NCBI GenBank assembly: GCA_905147135.1
Contig: LR990052.1
Span: 751,501-815,500, forward strand
Length of the DNA: 64,000 bases
Origin: Blastobasis lacticolella
Taxonomy: Eukaryota > Arthropoda > Insecta > Lepidoptera > Blastobasidae
Direction of reading: 5' to 3'
In this document: in pieces, positions 52,311 through 63,822 of the stretch
Numbering within the stretch: position 1 is the first letter of the stretch
Layout: each line of letters opens with the position of its first letter
The notes under the pieces: model-generated
Seen by the model: only the letters and a program-made list of their open reading frames with translations
Told to the model about the DNA's origin: nothing
The model's database searches: none
Program-made: the position numbers and the translations under genes

Positions 52311-54150
52311 GAGGTTTTATACAAAACCTGCCATTATTTAATTTGCAAAAAGACAGGTAATTGAGAATATAAGAGATTATAAGAGCTTGATTTTATAAAA
52401 GTTAAATGCCATTCTTTACGGATAACTTATAAAGCGATACAAACACAATTTTTTAAGCGATTTTTAATTATATAAATTGAAAGAACAAATTAACTAAAGT
52501 ACACATAATATGTAAGGTAATAATAAATATTTTAGTACATACTTCTCTACCTTTATATAGCAAAAATTCCAATTAGCTCTCTTTTAATGGGTATTTATTA
52601 GCTTGGGTAGCTGTTTATTACTATGTAAACTATTTAACTTATGTAACTATTTATGTAAATACTATTAGATAGGCGCATGCCCAATGCAAGTAAAATTTCA
52701 AGAGATTTAGGCTTTATGAATCTGTTTTTCTAGCTCTACATGAAAATGTAGAGCTTAAACAAATCACTCATCCAAAATTAAAACAATAATTATTACCCAT
52801 ATAAAATGTGTTACCTAATTACATTGCAGGTGTATTAATTTGCAAAAACACTTATCATTGAAATCCTTTAACAATATTTCCTACCTCAATAAGATTAAAC
52901 AACACTGGAATATAAAAGCATAAAGACATACTCTTAAATTCCACCAAATTCAAATTCTACAATTAATTATTTAATTACACAAATTAAATAAGTACATATT
53001 GCCGTGCAAGGACACTCGGCCATCTTTATTTTTGTAAAGCAGTGCATACACTGTCGTCAAAGAGTGTAGTGAGGGGACGCTCCCCCCGCTCTGGGGGCGG
53101 GGCGCGGCGGAGGGGATGACACTTGGACATAGGCGCATTCTGCGATCGCAAATCGCAACCTTTTATTCGGCATTTTTAATTAGCATCTAATTTTGTAGAG
53201 TTAGAAAATGTAGTCTTGAGCTTTTGTAGAGTATGAGAAATAATAACGTCATATGTAAATCAAACAATGTGTATCTATTATAAGTACTTACAATGGAATT
53301 TAATTTGAATTTTTTTCATTTTATACAATTTTGTTGTTTTGTTTTAAATGTTTCATGTAAATGTAGAGTTGTAGACTAATGGTAGAGCGTGATTGAGCAT
53401 ATTACTCTAGGTATAAAACTCAGTTTAATCAATAAAAGACGGGAGGAAAAGGATTCCATTTGGAAAGAATAATAAATTATTTATAATAGTTTAATAAATA
53501 AATAATAATTGGTTCTCAATGTTTGTATGTATTGATTTCACGAATATTAGATGCATACTATACGTAGGTACCTACATGACTTTGATTATGTAGGTACATA
53601 TAGCTCCCGAAGATAAAAGCTGGGTACATATTTAATGTATTGTAGTACCCAGCTAGATAAAATACATTTTGAATATTAATTAACGTTACGCCAACATCCT
53701 CTATGCAATAAATAGGGCAAACTAATTCAGGCGTCGCAACCGAGCAAATATACCTAATTCAAAACCTTTAAAAATAAAAAAACATCTATTCCAAACCTTC
53801 CAAATCCAACTCGGCGATAAATTAAACACAATGGCTGCAGTATAAACGGCGAACTACGTGGAAGGTGCGAATCGCTACACACATTAGTAGCAGATGCCGC
53901 GTCACATGTTGTCAATAAATTTGACTTCGCCCCACGCCGGCGGCCATCTTGGATATCTGTCATAATCATAAAAATATGTCGGCAGTTCCGCCGTAAATGT
54001 GGAAATTTTGACAAATTTATTGTCGTGTACACACCGCCTTATGCTTGCGTTGTAGTTTAGTGGATCGATAATTTGGACATGCGACATGTGGTTCTTAAAA
54101 TGACTGCCAATTATAGACATTTAATAATAATAAATTACTATGTTATACGA
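52311..54150. other. AT-rich DNA, one further CpG block, hairpins
   Basis: Contains the GNRA-like hairpin at 52732, a CpG/G-rich block (53070-53118) and a 10-bp inverted pair AGCTGGGTAC/GTACCCAGCT at 53618-53627 and 53645-53654. No exon was recognised. Confidence 0.35.
52732..52755. repeat. Hairpin AGCTCTACAT-GAAA-ATGTAGAGCT
   Basis: Perfect 10-bp stem with a GAAA loop. The inner 20 nt are identical to 49377-49396 and a related word (atgtagagttg) occurs near 53359. This could mark the end of an unrecognised non-autonomous element. Confidence 0.6.
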
Positions 54151-54151
54151 C

Positions 54152-54478
54152 AGAGAAACAGGGAAGCGGGCTATCTGATGGAAAGTGGTCACCGCCGCCT
54201 TTGGACATCAGCAACGCCAGGGACGCTAGCCCCAAACTATGCAAATACTATGGTATAGAGAGTATAGATAACTGATATAACTACCAATTATATACTTTTT
54301 AAATTATACTTATTATACATAGAACTCCCACCTGTAACAGAAATTAAAATTCATCGTTTCAATTCCTGCCTAGCCGGGAATCGAAACCGGGACCTCTTGT
54401 AGCAGCTGCCTCTTGTGGCAGACCAGTTGACCACCGAACCATCTCGTCACCAATGCGTTGCCCGCCTTTAAAGAGATT
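54152..54478 (-). repeat. LINE 3' end (as at 4322), split by a SINE
   Basis: The left piece (agcgggctatctgatggaaagtgg, gccgcctttggacatcagca, to about 54227) and right piece (ccaatgcgttgcccgcc, from about 54447) are contiguous in the copy at 4470-4540. The sequence between them is SINE family B. Confidence 0.65.
54228..54446 (-). mobile_element. tRNA-Gly-like SINE (family B), rearranged copy
   Basis: On the minus strand the T-arm block GGTTTCGATTCCCGGC, the glycine-like TCTGCCACAAGAGG block and the body (tacaggtgggagttctatgt and others) match 10577-10836. The anticodon region has a short duplication (cctcttgt twice, 54393 and 54409). It sits inside a LINE tail. Confidence 0.7.
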
Positions 54479-55165
54479 TTAATACCTATACCTGTTGAAA
54501 GATTCAACTTCATAGGTTGTTCAATAGGTGTTCTTACCAACAAATATTTTAATTGAGCTAGCATTGTAAAACAAAAAAGGCCTGATAAATTATACCTTTA
54601 ATTAGATAATAATCAAGGATTAATACATGAGAAATTATCTGATTATGTAACTGAGAAATTGTTACTTAAATCAGGTCTGTCAACACGGTTTTGATAATTT
54701 TTACTTCAATATTTTGCATGCTGTTGCATGCGTCATGGTCACGAGTAGACTGGTGACGCTGTGTGAAGTCGTACAGATATATCTGTCCACCCTCTTTCAA
54801 AACCAAAACCGCATACAAAATCTAATCCATGGTGAAAAAGCCAATTTAAGTGACAATTTAATTGCAGCGAATAGCCACGAAAGTCTTAATACCTATGAAA
54901 TATGATACCTATGATATACCTGAGAAATGTTTACAGAACTCCAATGTATAGGTGGACTAAACCTGTGCGCCTTAAAACTATTGCAAAGAAAATATAATCT
55001 AAAAGCAAAGAAATATCAAACTGTTGCTAACATTTCGGGAGAAAATTAAAAAAAAGTTTCAAAATGTTGGGAATTACATTGCGTCAAGCAGCGCGGAGCA
55101 AGAAAATGAATTCTCAAACTGAAACTGAAAATTTATTTATTGATTATCTCTTTCAATCGTCTAAA
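54479..55165. other. Non-coding DNA, nothing recognised
   Basis: The block tgcatgcgtcatggtcacgag near 54726 is a relative of 16535. Confidence 0.35.
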
Positions 55166-55169
55166 AGGA

Positions 55170-55336
55170 GGGGGATAGAAAAGTTGGAAGTAAAAACACA
55201 CAGCGGCACGTTGGCTGTCCAAGGAACGGAGCACACCCACCCCTCGCCGACCACGGCCGGACTGTGCCCGACAATACCAAAGAGAGCCGGGCTGCGCCCG
55301 ACAATGCCAGGCAGAGACGGACCGCACCCGACATAT
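55170..55336 (+). repeat. Dispersed repeat family C, copy 3
   Basis: aagtaaaaacacacagcggcacg, ggagcacacccacccctcgccg, then three units of the gcccgacaat.ccag.gagagcc type. It is co-linear with 5275-5405. Confidence 0.55.
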
Positions 55337-55462
55337 TTTAAATATAAGACCAGAATACTTTATGTTCTTTAGAGATTAAATAGGCTCGTATGGTAGTCCC
55401 TGGAGAGGTTGTCCCTTGAGAGTACAACATGGAGTCCACCAGAAAGGGGTGAAATTTTTTTA

Positions 55463-55574
55463 TAGGGTTGGCAACGGGATTGATTCCCCTGATATTGAAA
55501 ACGTCCATAGACTGCGGTGACTGCTTACCATCAGGCAGGCCGCAAGCTTGTTTGCCACCTTAGTGGTATAAAAA
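55463..55574 (+). repeat. LINE 3' end, family G
   Basis: gggttggcaacggg, ctgcggtgactgcttaccatc, aagcttgtttgccaccttag and terminal ggtataaaaa: the plus-strand version of the tail at 29013 and 59704. Confidence 0.6.
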
Positions 55575-57905
55575 GTCCTTTAAAATGTTGTCATCAAATA
55601 ACATTGTTGTATTTCAGTGAAGTGTGCTACTGGAATTACAACATGGAATATTACTTAGATAGCAATATTATCAACAACACAATCCTCTTTCGACAACGCA
55701 CCTGCGGTCCTGCAATTTAATGACATAGACACAGACATAATTTTATTGATAAAAATGTTTACAAGTCATTATTTGTTGTAACTTAGGTACATAATCCAAT
55801 GGTCATTGTATTAGATTAGGTAAGAGTATGCGAGGATAAAAATGTCGCTTTTGTATTATAATTAATCCAATATTTATAAGTAAATCATTTCTTAAAATAT
55901 AATAAATATTTAACATGACCACAAATAATCAGTTTGTAAATGTCAATAATTATAAAAGGTATGTAATTAGTCAATAATATAAATTCAAACATTGGTTGAT
56001 CATTGATGTCAAATAAATACCAATAATTATTGTATAATAATAATGAAAAAAATGACGAAAATCTGTTTATGAATACATAATTTTTTATCTAAAAATTCAT
56101 TAGGCGCAATGCACGTCTGCGCAATGACTGGTGAAGTTTCCATTTAAAAATTGCGAAACTTGAAATGTATAGGTATACTGAGTTGGTACTCATACCCAAT
56201 GGACCAATACATACCTACCTATAAGGACTTTGATAAAGAGTAGGTATTCTTTGTTAAAGAATTCTATTTTTTCTCGTGATAAGAAGGTTATAAATAATAA
56301 CATAATATATCGTCACCAATCTGCTTCCAAGATTGTTCGACCAGTCTCAGGGTTCCCAATGGAAGACCTTGGTTAGCCACGCTTAGCGTGGCGAATCCCA
56401 CTCATTGATAGAATGTGCCTTGCAATTGTGATATCTACTGATCGCACATATCTCACGACTATTTAAATGTCGCTTAGTGTCGCTAATACGTAAGATGGTG
56501 GTATTAATCCAGGAGAACGGCCCAGGTTCCATAAGAGAACAGATCATACTAAAGAAAGAAAGAGAAAAGAGAAAGAGAGAAACATTTATTACCTACACAT
56601 AGAAACAACTACACGACACCTTAAAGCTTCATTTTATATCTAGTAGCTATTTAATTGTTAATTTATCTCATTTAATCATTTATGTCCATGTAATAAGTAG
56701 GCACTTTGAGAATTTTTTGGTATTTTCTGTTACTGTCAGTCTTGGTTTGTGAATATTATGTCAAATGTTCTTAAATATAAGTACTTAATAGTTAATGTGT
56801 GCATCAATGTTTGTGCCGTCCTGTAATTTTTTATACTATCATCTCTCCGGTTGACTGGTAGAGAAAGCTATGAAGCTTTAAGTCCGCCATTGTACGTAAC
56901 AGTGCATGAAGATTCAAAGATTCAAAATATTTATTTGTAAGAGATAGATATTACTGATGTTTTCATGATCTTCAATAGTTTATCTTGTGATAGTAATAGT
57001 TGAAGTTTCAAGTCAAAAGTAGAGCACGAAAATGGTAAGTATTATCCATAGAAATCTAAATAAATTGACTTCTTTAACGTATTGTCCAAAAAAATGTAAA
57101 GAAGAATCTATATTTATATAAATAAGTCAAGTTTTTTAGATTTTATTTTATAATACTTGTCTTCAGTGGTCAATTTCTTTACTTTTTAACTCAAGTAACC
57201 TAGGTACTCACTTTCTGCATGGTCTACTAATTAACTAATAGATAAAACTTTAAAAGCTTCAAGTCCGCCAATTGCAGTAATTTATACATTGAAGTATAGA
57301 ACAAATAAATAATATCTCGCATTGCTTTGCGACTCGGTATGTAGAACATTGGCGTGTAGTGTATTATTATGACATTTTTGACGCAAACTTTTGGCTGGTA
57401 TTCAAAAGGGGCTTGTACAATAGCCGATGATGCAATACTTATTTTTAAGTAGCTAATGCCCTGCCTGCGTTGTATGGCCTCTGTTTTAACATACGATGCC
57501 ACAGCAGATACACTTCAACACATACACAGCCACCATCACCTCTTTTGTACTAGGTTTTTAAAAATTTTCATTTTTGTTACTCATTCACATTTTGCTCTCA
57601 ACGTTTCACCAAAAATTTTAATTGTTACTCGTACGAGACAAAAACAAACATTTATGCATTAATGTATGTATGGGTATGTATTAATGAAGTCGGTTAAAAA
57701 TTAATGCCAACTATACCTATTTACCCAGTGATATATAGAAACCACCTGTGGGACACAGGCGTGAGCTTTATGTGTGTATGTGTAGAACATCTGTCGGAGT
57801 TGTACATTGTAACATTCAAGTTCAGATAAACCCTACCTATATGTTCAAAATACTTCCAAATATCTCAAAGGCCTGCACCGCATCTGCAACCTAGGGAGGT
57901 TGCAG
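55575..57905. other. AT-rich DNA, nothing recognised
   Basis: A purine-rich (GAAA)n-like stretch lies at about 56557-56580. No exon or full repeat was recognised. Confidence 0.4.
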
Positions 57906-57907
57906 AT

Positions 57908-57968
57908 GTCTTGGACGACGGTGGCCGCTTTCCATCAGATGAACCGTCCATCCGTGTAAAAAAACAGA
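57908..57968 (+). repeat. LINE 3' tail
   Basis: acgacggtggccgctttccatcaga, then gtgtaaaaaaac, resembling the tail at 4510-4570. Confidence 0.45.
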
Positions 57969-58820
57969 TAGTGTTTTCTGTATGTTGTCAAAGCTGGTCT
58001 ATCTCAAAATATGAAAATTTCATTTTGATAACTACGCTATTCATAAAATTATATCTGGTTAAGCAGGCAAATTAGACAATATAATAAAAACTGTAGTAAA
58101 TATTTTTTATAAAAATTTTAGGGCTTACTGGCATCTAAACATACTCTTTTTTCTAAATCAAGTATTAATTTGATACACTTATGTACAATTAAAAATATTT
58201 CAGGAAATGTAGTATTTCGAAACACGCAAATTTAATAGGTAAGGAATATTATTCTTAATTTTTAATTCTTATAGGTCCTATTCGAATACAATAAAGGTAA
58301 TAATATGAAAGGAGCACATTGTCATTAAAATAACTTGGGGTTTACTTTAATATTTATAAAATATGAAGGCAAACGAAGTCCAGCAAGCTGGTCTGATGGG
58401 ATTAAACAACAAGTCAGAATTACATACTACATAGCAGAACGTTAATCACATGAAGAAACAGAATTATATCGGTTGTCTTGAAGATATCCCTATAAGCGAT
58501 GGCCGCCCTTGTTCTGGTTATAATATTACAGAATTTGTAATTATTATATTGTTAATGTTCAATACATTGACGTAGCTTATCACAAAGACGATGCAAGATC
58601 GCTGTATAATTTATTCATTTATATTTTATATTTATATGACATGAAAATTTTAACATTGCAAAAAGTAAATAAAAATGAATCAAAGAATTAAACGTAACAA
58701 CAAATAAACCACAAATAACCAATTCAACCACGTTTACAGAATTGTGCTAAATAATTAGAATTTTATATAAAAGATTTGTAAAATATGTACATGAAATAGA
58801 GATGATTAATATGTATTATA
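57969..58820. other. AT-rich DNA, nothing recognised
   Basis: No feature was recognised. Confidence 0.4.
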
Positions 58821-58821
58821 T

Positions 58822-58872
58822 GGATCATGGTCAAAGCGGACCTCGGGCATTAACGCCAAGATGACTATTATT
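58822..58872 (+). repeat. SINE family A, 3'-end fragment
   Basis: ggatcatggtcaaagcggacctcgg, then attaacgccaagatga, the extreme 3' part of family A, facing the minus-strand copy that starts about 30 bp further on. The two tails form an inverted pair (58851-58866 and 58917-58932). Confidence 0.6.
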
Positions 58873-58889
58873 TATATTAATGAATGTAG

Positions 58890-59264
58890 ATCCGCAGACA
58901 ATAATAAAAAATAATAATCATCTTGGCGTTAATGTCCCGGTTGTGCTCTCGCGCACGAGGGCCCACGGTCCGTTTTGACCATGATTCAGGATTCGGCAGG
59001 TCAGGTAATTACAGTGCAGCGACTGCCATCTGACCTCTGTGACCCTGCTACCAGGGGAAACTAACCAGATTGGATCATGAAACCATGATCCAATCAGTCG
59101 CCTCGCCCTCACCGTAAGAGCATCGGTTAGTATTCAACTAATGTACATAACTCAGAAAACAGTCATTGGTACATGGCCGGAGCGAGATTTTACCCGGGAC
59201 CTCTGGCTTACGAGTTGCATACTCTAACCGCTCGGCCACCGACGCTCTTATCCGCAGACAATAA
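58890..59264 (-). mobile_element. SINE family A, full-length, with 15-bp target duplication
   Basis: The element proper is 58905-59249 (345 bp). On the minus strand it runs from a tRNA-like head (GGTGGCCGAGCGGTTAGAG, degenerate B box CCCGGGTAAAATC) through the full body to an A/T-rich tail of ATT units. The direct repeat ATCCGCAGACAATAA flanks it at 58890-58904 and 59250-59264. It is the best reference copy for the family in this window and probably a fairly recent insertion. Confidence 0.88.
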
Positions 59265-59465
59265 CATGCGTCATTTTTAGTAGGTTATTTACGAGTCTAG
59301 TCTAGATGTAGCATTCAATGACAACAAAAAGTTAAGCCATCCAAAATCAGCTGGCTCGCTGGCCTGTTTGCATACCGTATAGGTACATAAAAAAATCTAT
59401 TCATGAACAAAATAGGGCAATAGCTGAGACATATAATAAGCATACACGAAATCATAAAAAAAAAA

Positions 59466-59608
59466 ATGATCATCTTAGCGTTGATGTGTTAATGAGATAG
59501 TGATCGACTAATGTACATAACGGCAGGTAGATATATAGCGGCAGTGGATTGGAACCCGGGACCTCTCGCTTACGAGTCGGACACCTTAACCACTAGGCCA
59601 CCTCTCCT
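59466..59608 (-). mobile_element. SINE family A, internally deleted copy
   Basis: The 3' tail block (atgatcatcttagcgttgatg) is joined to the head region (gtacataac, then gaacccgggacctctcgcttac and cactaggccacc) with most of the body missing. Confidence 0.65.
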
Positions 59609-59703
59609 TACATACAGGATGTCTCAAAGTAAGCCGTATTAATATCTTATCTATTAACACTTTTTTTTTAATAAATATAGACCAACTGACTCCTTTGTTG
59701 CTT

Positions 59704-59838
59704 TTTTTATTTTTATGCCACTAAGGTGGCAAACAAGCGGCCTGCCTGATGGTAAGCAGTCACCGCAGCCTATGGACGTTTGCAATACCAGTGGTATCAC
59801 CCACGCGTTGCCGACCCCGTAAAAACCTGTTGTTGTTG
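59704..59838 (-). mobile_element. LINE 3' end, family G, with possible duplication
   Basis: T-rich start (minus-strand poly-A), tgccactaaggtggcaaacaa, gatggtaagcagtcaccgcag and cgcgttgccgaccccg. TTGTTG occurs on both sides (ending at 59700 and within 59830-59838), but the right side is a simple repeat, so the duplication is uncertain. Confidence 0.6.
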
Positions 59839-59844
59839 TCACTT

Positions 59845-59882
59845 ACCACCAGGTAAGATGGCGGTGAAATGCCTGGCTAGAA
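59845..59882. repeat. Fragment shared with about 49995-50030
   Basis: gtaagatggcggtgaaatgcctggctag versus gtaagatggcggagaaatgcatagctag. Probably another LINE-tail fragment. Confidence 0.4.
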
Positions 59883-62140
59883 CAAAGTAAAAAGAAAAAC
59901 GGCTCTGTGAATGCCTTCACGGGGCCCTAAATAAACTGTTCAATCGCTTACACATAGTACCTAAGTAACGATTCTTTGGCCGATTTAATATAAATGATTC
60001 AGCATAATTATGATCTTCATTGCATAAATGTTTGTATTTTAATTAATCCCGAAATGAATTATATACAAATTTCTATATATTATAAAACTATACTAACACA
60101 ATAGACCGTACTCGTATTACATAACTATTAAGTTTTATAAAAATATGGGAAATGAATTTCATATGGTAATTACAATGAATAAGTGTATATTCTTAATGAT
60201 TTACTAATAATTATAATATAATAATTATAATATAACTTAGATATAAGCTTTCTGTATTCATAGGCATATATAATTATTTTAATGTGTTGGTACAACATAT
60301 GACTTATTATACGGCCTTTTCTCGCGCTGTGTTCTAATCTCGAATTTGAATTCATTTGACACTAAAATATCTTTTGCTACCAAAAAAACATTTAACCAAC
60401 TATATTCGACAGTCGTCGAATTATGTGGAAGATCAATTCAGTGACGTTTCAATACACATTTGTGGCTGGACCAAAATATCCCTCTGGTAAATGAAGATGA
60501 GTATGAAGATGGATTCCTTCCTAGAAACAGCACACGCACACTTCACAGACATGACTAGGTGATGTCAACAGTCCTGTTGCCAGCCGAGGTCCAAAACGTA
60601 AATTCAAGGCCTACAGTCCTCAAACCACTGTCAATGCCATTCTGTATCTCCAAAAGATCAATTTTCTCACGAAATAACACGAAAAAAACCTGACACAGTA
60701 ATAGCTCAACATAACAAATGGGCAAGAATCACACACACGTCGATACCCCATCGAAGCGTGACTGATTTAATGACATAAACTGGCAATTAGCAAATACAAG
60801 ATGGCCGCTTGCGCCTGCGCAAGCAATGTCAATAACGCCACAAATCATCCGCCATATTTATTTCCACTACTTTAGATATGTATTTATTTTAGTTGTACCG
60901 GTTTTCGGTACCTACCAATAAATTAGATTGATAATTTTAGCTGGCAGTTCTTCGATCATTCCCTTTTTTCTTCAGATTCGTTTGATGATGCTTACCTACC
61001 TATAGGTAAGTTCTACAACATTTTTGTGTCAACATTAAATATTTTGCACAATTATTTAATTAGATGTTAGCATGTCGGTTACAGTAAACATATCTATTAA
61101 CACAGGTTCTTTTAAGAAGTTAGATTTTAACTTATGATTACATTTGGTACTGAATCAACCTTAACTTACTCGTATCTTCTCACACTAAGTATTACATATC
61201 AAGTTCTCCAGTGTCCATTATGTTATAAGAATTAAATCTTATCATCCCTGCAACACTTTTCTTAAATTTTTATAATAATTTTAGTATATTATTAAGTCCT
61301 CCTTCCATGTTCAGGACTTCTGGAACAATGTGGTCTCTGCCTACCCCTACAGGAAAAAGGCGTGTATTTGTCCTATTCTTACTGTCTAGTCCTATTCAGC
61401 CGTTTCTTAAAACAAACCCGATAACGTAAACTATACTTAATTAATGTTGCCACATCACACTATCTGTCCATTACCTATTGGATCTGTTTTTGTGCGTCCT
61501 CTCTTGACATTTTGTCGGAAAACACGATTTATCTAAATGGTGCGGTCGCAGCGGTCAAACGTCTCTTTTTGTCTCAGATGTCTTGCCCACAATGTCCGTC
61601 AGCCGGCGATTTACATAAATACAACATTAAGCGTGAGTTAATTGACACATTTCACGATTTATGCCATACGCTACGGTTGAGGTGAAATCACTCGGAATTT
61701 TTAGAGTCTTCGGTTATCGTTGCTGGGAACTTGTTCTTATTTTAAAACAATAAATTTGGCTCAGCTCTGTCAAAATTTATTGATGCGCCTCCCATGATAT
61801 CTATTCCCGGGATGCTTATACCTAGGTATTTTTTGTTAGATGCCAGAAATGTAGTAAATTATTATTTTTTAAGGCATACTAAACCTAGTTCCCAATTTTA
61901 GATTTAACCGTGTAATACTTTAACGAATACTTTTTAGGCAGGAGATTAGTAGTACCTAAGCACCTCGTCTACGAAAGATGTAGATGATGCGAAAAGATCA
62001 AAGAGATAAAAATATGACGCAATGAGTCTTACATTCCTTTGATCGGTCAACACAAGCGATATCAAATCAAACAATGCAAAACTTGTAGGGAAATCAAAAC
62101 AAAACTATCCGCTCAATCGAATCCTGTGCCATAAAGAATC
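59883..62140. other. AT-rich DNA with a YY1/NRF1-like motif pair
   Basis: caagatggccgc (60797-60808) is immediately followed by the palindrome GCTTGCGCCTGCGCAAGC (60807-60824). These resemble YY1 and NRF-1 sites of housekeeping promoters. No exon was recognised around them. Confidence 0.3.
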
Positions 62141-62560
62141 AGAACAAAAAAGTAAACGTCATCAATATGGCAACACCACGTATTGGCGGGAAACGAGGAA
62201 AGAAAACATGGCTGCCGATTTAAACCCGCTCTCATCAACATTATGCCGCATTTAAATAACATCTTACAGCATTCAAATTCAAAGCGTAACATATCAAAAA
62301 TTTGATTAGAGCAACGCCATATTTTTCTACGACTTTTGATCTCGACCGTAAATTCTGACGGCGTAGCGTTTGTTGAATCTATGAAGGTGGCGTGTAAGTG
62401 TTTGTTTTCTATCACTGGCTGGCCGAATGTTGTTCGATTTCGCTAGTTAGCGGTGTTTTGACAGACTCAATCGCGCAGGCGCACCAATAACGCTGTCTTC
62501 GCCCCATCTCGTGCGCGTGGATGGGCTAAATTAGATCATTTGACGCACACATGAATGGTT
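62141..62560. promoter_or_regulatory. Promoter-like block with E2F-like and NRF1-like motifs
   Basis: TTGGCGGGAAA at 62182-62192 matches the E2F consensus, and tcgcgcaggcgcac near 62470 resembles an NRF-1 site. A 100-codon minus-strand frame (62113-62415) between them is open but not recognised. Function is inferred from motifs only. Confidence 0.25.
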
Positions 62561-63768
62561 TCGATCGAACCGATTGATCGCACCTTTCTATGGCGTAATA
62601 CAGATTACGACTATGAGTAAACTTTTCTGTGTTTTGCTTTCAAAGTTATTTACGGTTGCGATTTAAGTTCAGCTCTGGGTTGGAAGATGATGATTAGGGT
62701 CGTGTGATTAACATGGTTTACAGCTGAAAAAATAATACTGCACGTGTATCTGTGTATCTGCTAAGGTATGATGTACGTACACGTAATCATTAAATAAGCA
62801 CTAGTGAAGTAGACCTCTCACCAGGGTTCACAATTATCAAGATAATTATTTTCTTTGATAATTATCTTGATAAATATCAGATAATTCTCGGATATTTATC
62901 AGATAATAATTATGTCAGACATGATTATTTCGAACATCTTGTTCGCTAACTGCTGTTTTTGTTGCAATGCACTAAAACCCAGTCTAATTTTAGACATTTT
63001 AGTATAGACAAAAGATTAGGGCAGTTTTCTGAAAGTTGACACTTATCGTTCGCTTAGAAGTAGCAAATGACATTTTATTATTATCAAGGTATATATTTAT
63101 CAACATAAATATTAATGATAATTATCACTTCGAACCTGGCATTTCACTAATAGCTAATAAAACAGATTGTTCCCCAATAGTGTCTGCGAGGACCAAATAC
63201 AAATACAATACTTACTGCTTACTACTATGTTGACGCAACGACCCAAAATGTGTCTTGGTCTCCGACACTACGCTACACAAATGCAATAATTTAATACAAA
63301 TTTAAACAAAGTATATCTACTACCTATACATAGAGTGCTAATTTTGCTATTGATATACGTACCTATGCAATAACGAAGACAATCATTATCTAGAGCCAGA
63401 GTGTTATTCCCGACGAGAACTTTCGCGCAACTCAAATTGGAGGCCGAACTCCCGATAATGAAGGCAGTCTAGGCATCGCGCGAATCCACCTGTAAATCAG
63501 TCAAAGTTGGCCAACTCGGTGCGCCGCCATCAATCGTTGAACAATTTTAATTTTTCCGTCCCCTTGGTAGAACCCACACCCTCGCCTGGGACTCGGGGCT
63601 AAATCAATATGATATGACAGTTACGGTCAATTTATGGCCCTCGGTTAATTACAAACGGGTGCGGTGGGGAGCGGGAGGGGGGCTCGTCTAATGACTTGTA
63701 AAGATGCTGTTGTGAACGAGGGGGTTATGTAATCGTGTGTTTTGTTGGTGTACCTACGCGGTTTGGTG
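62561..63768. other. AT-rich DNA with a compound palindrome
   Basis: 62834-62848 and 62859-62873 form a perfect 15-bp hairpin (arm TTATCAAGATAATTA), overlapped by a second inverted pair, GATAAATATC/GATATTTATC, at 62868-62905. The GC-richer stretch at 63400-63700 has no recognised feature. Confidence 0.4.
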
Positions 63769-63822
63769 TCTGTGGCGTTTTGGTGGTCTGTGGCGTTTTG
63801 GTGGTCTGTGGCGTTTTGGTCA
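63769..63822. repeat. Tandem repeat, 18-bp unit, about 3 copies
   Basis: The unit CTGTGGCGTTTTGGTGGT is repeated three times, the last copy diverging at its end. Because the unit is a multiple of three it opens frames on both strands, which are not considered genes. Confidence 0.85.

Noticed and set aside
62113..62415. 100-codon minus-strand frame
   Set aside because: No domain or splice support. Retained only as part of a promoter-like block.
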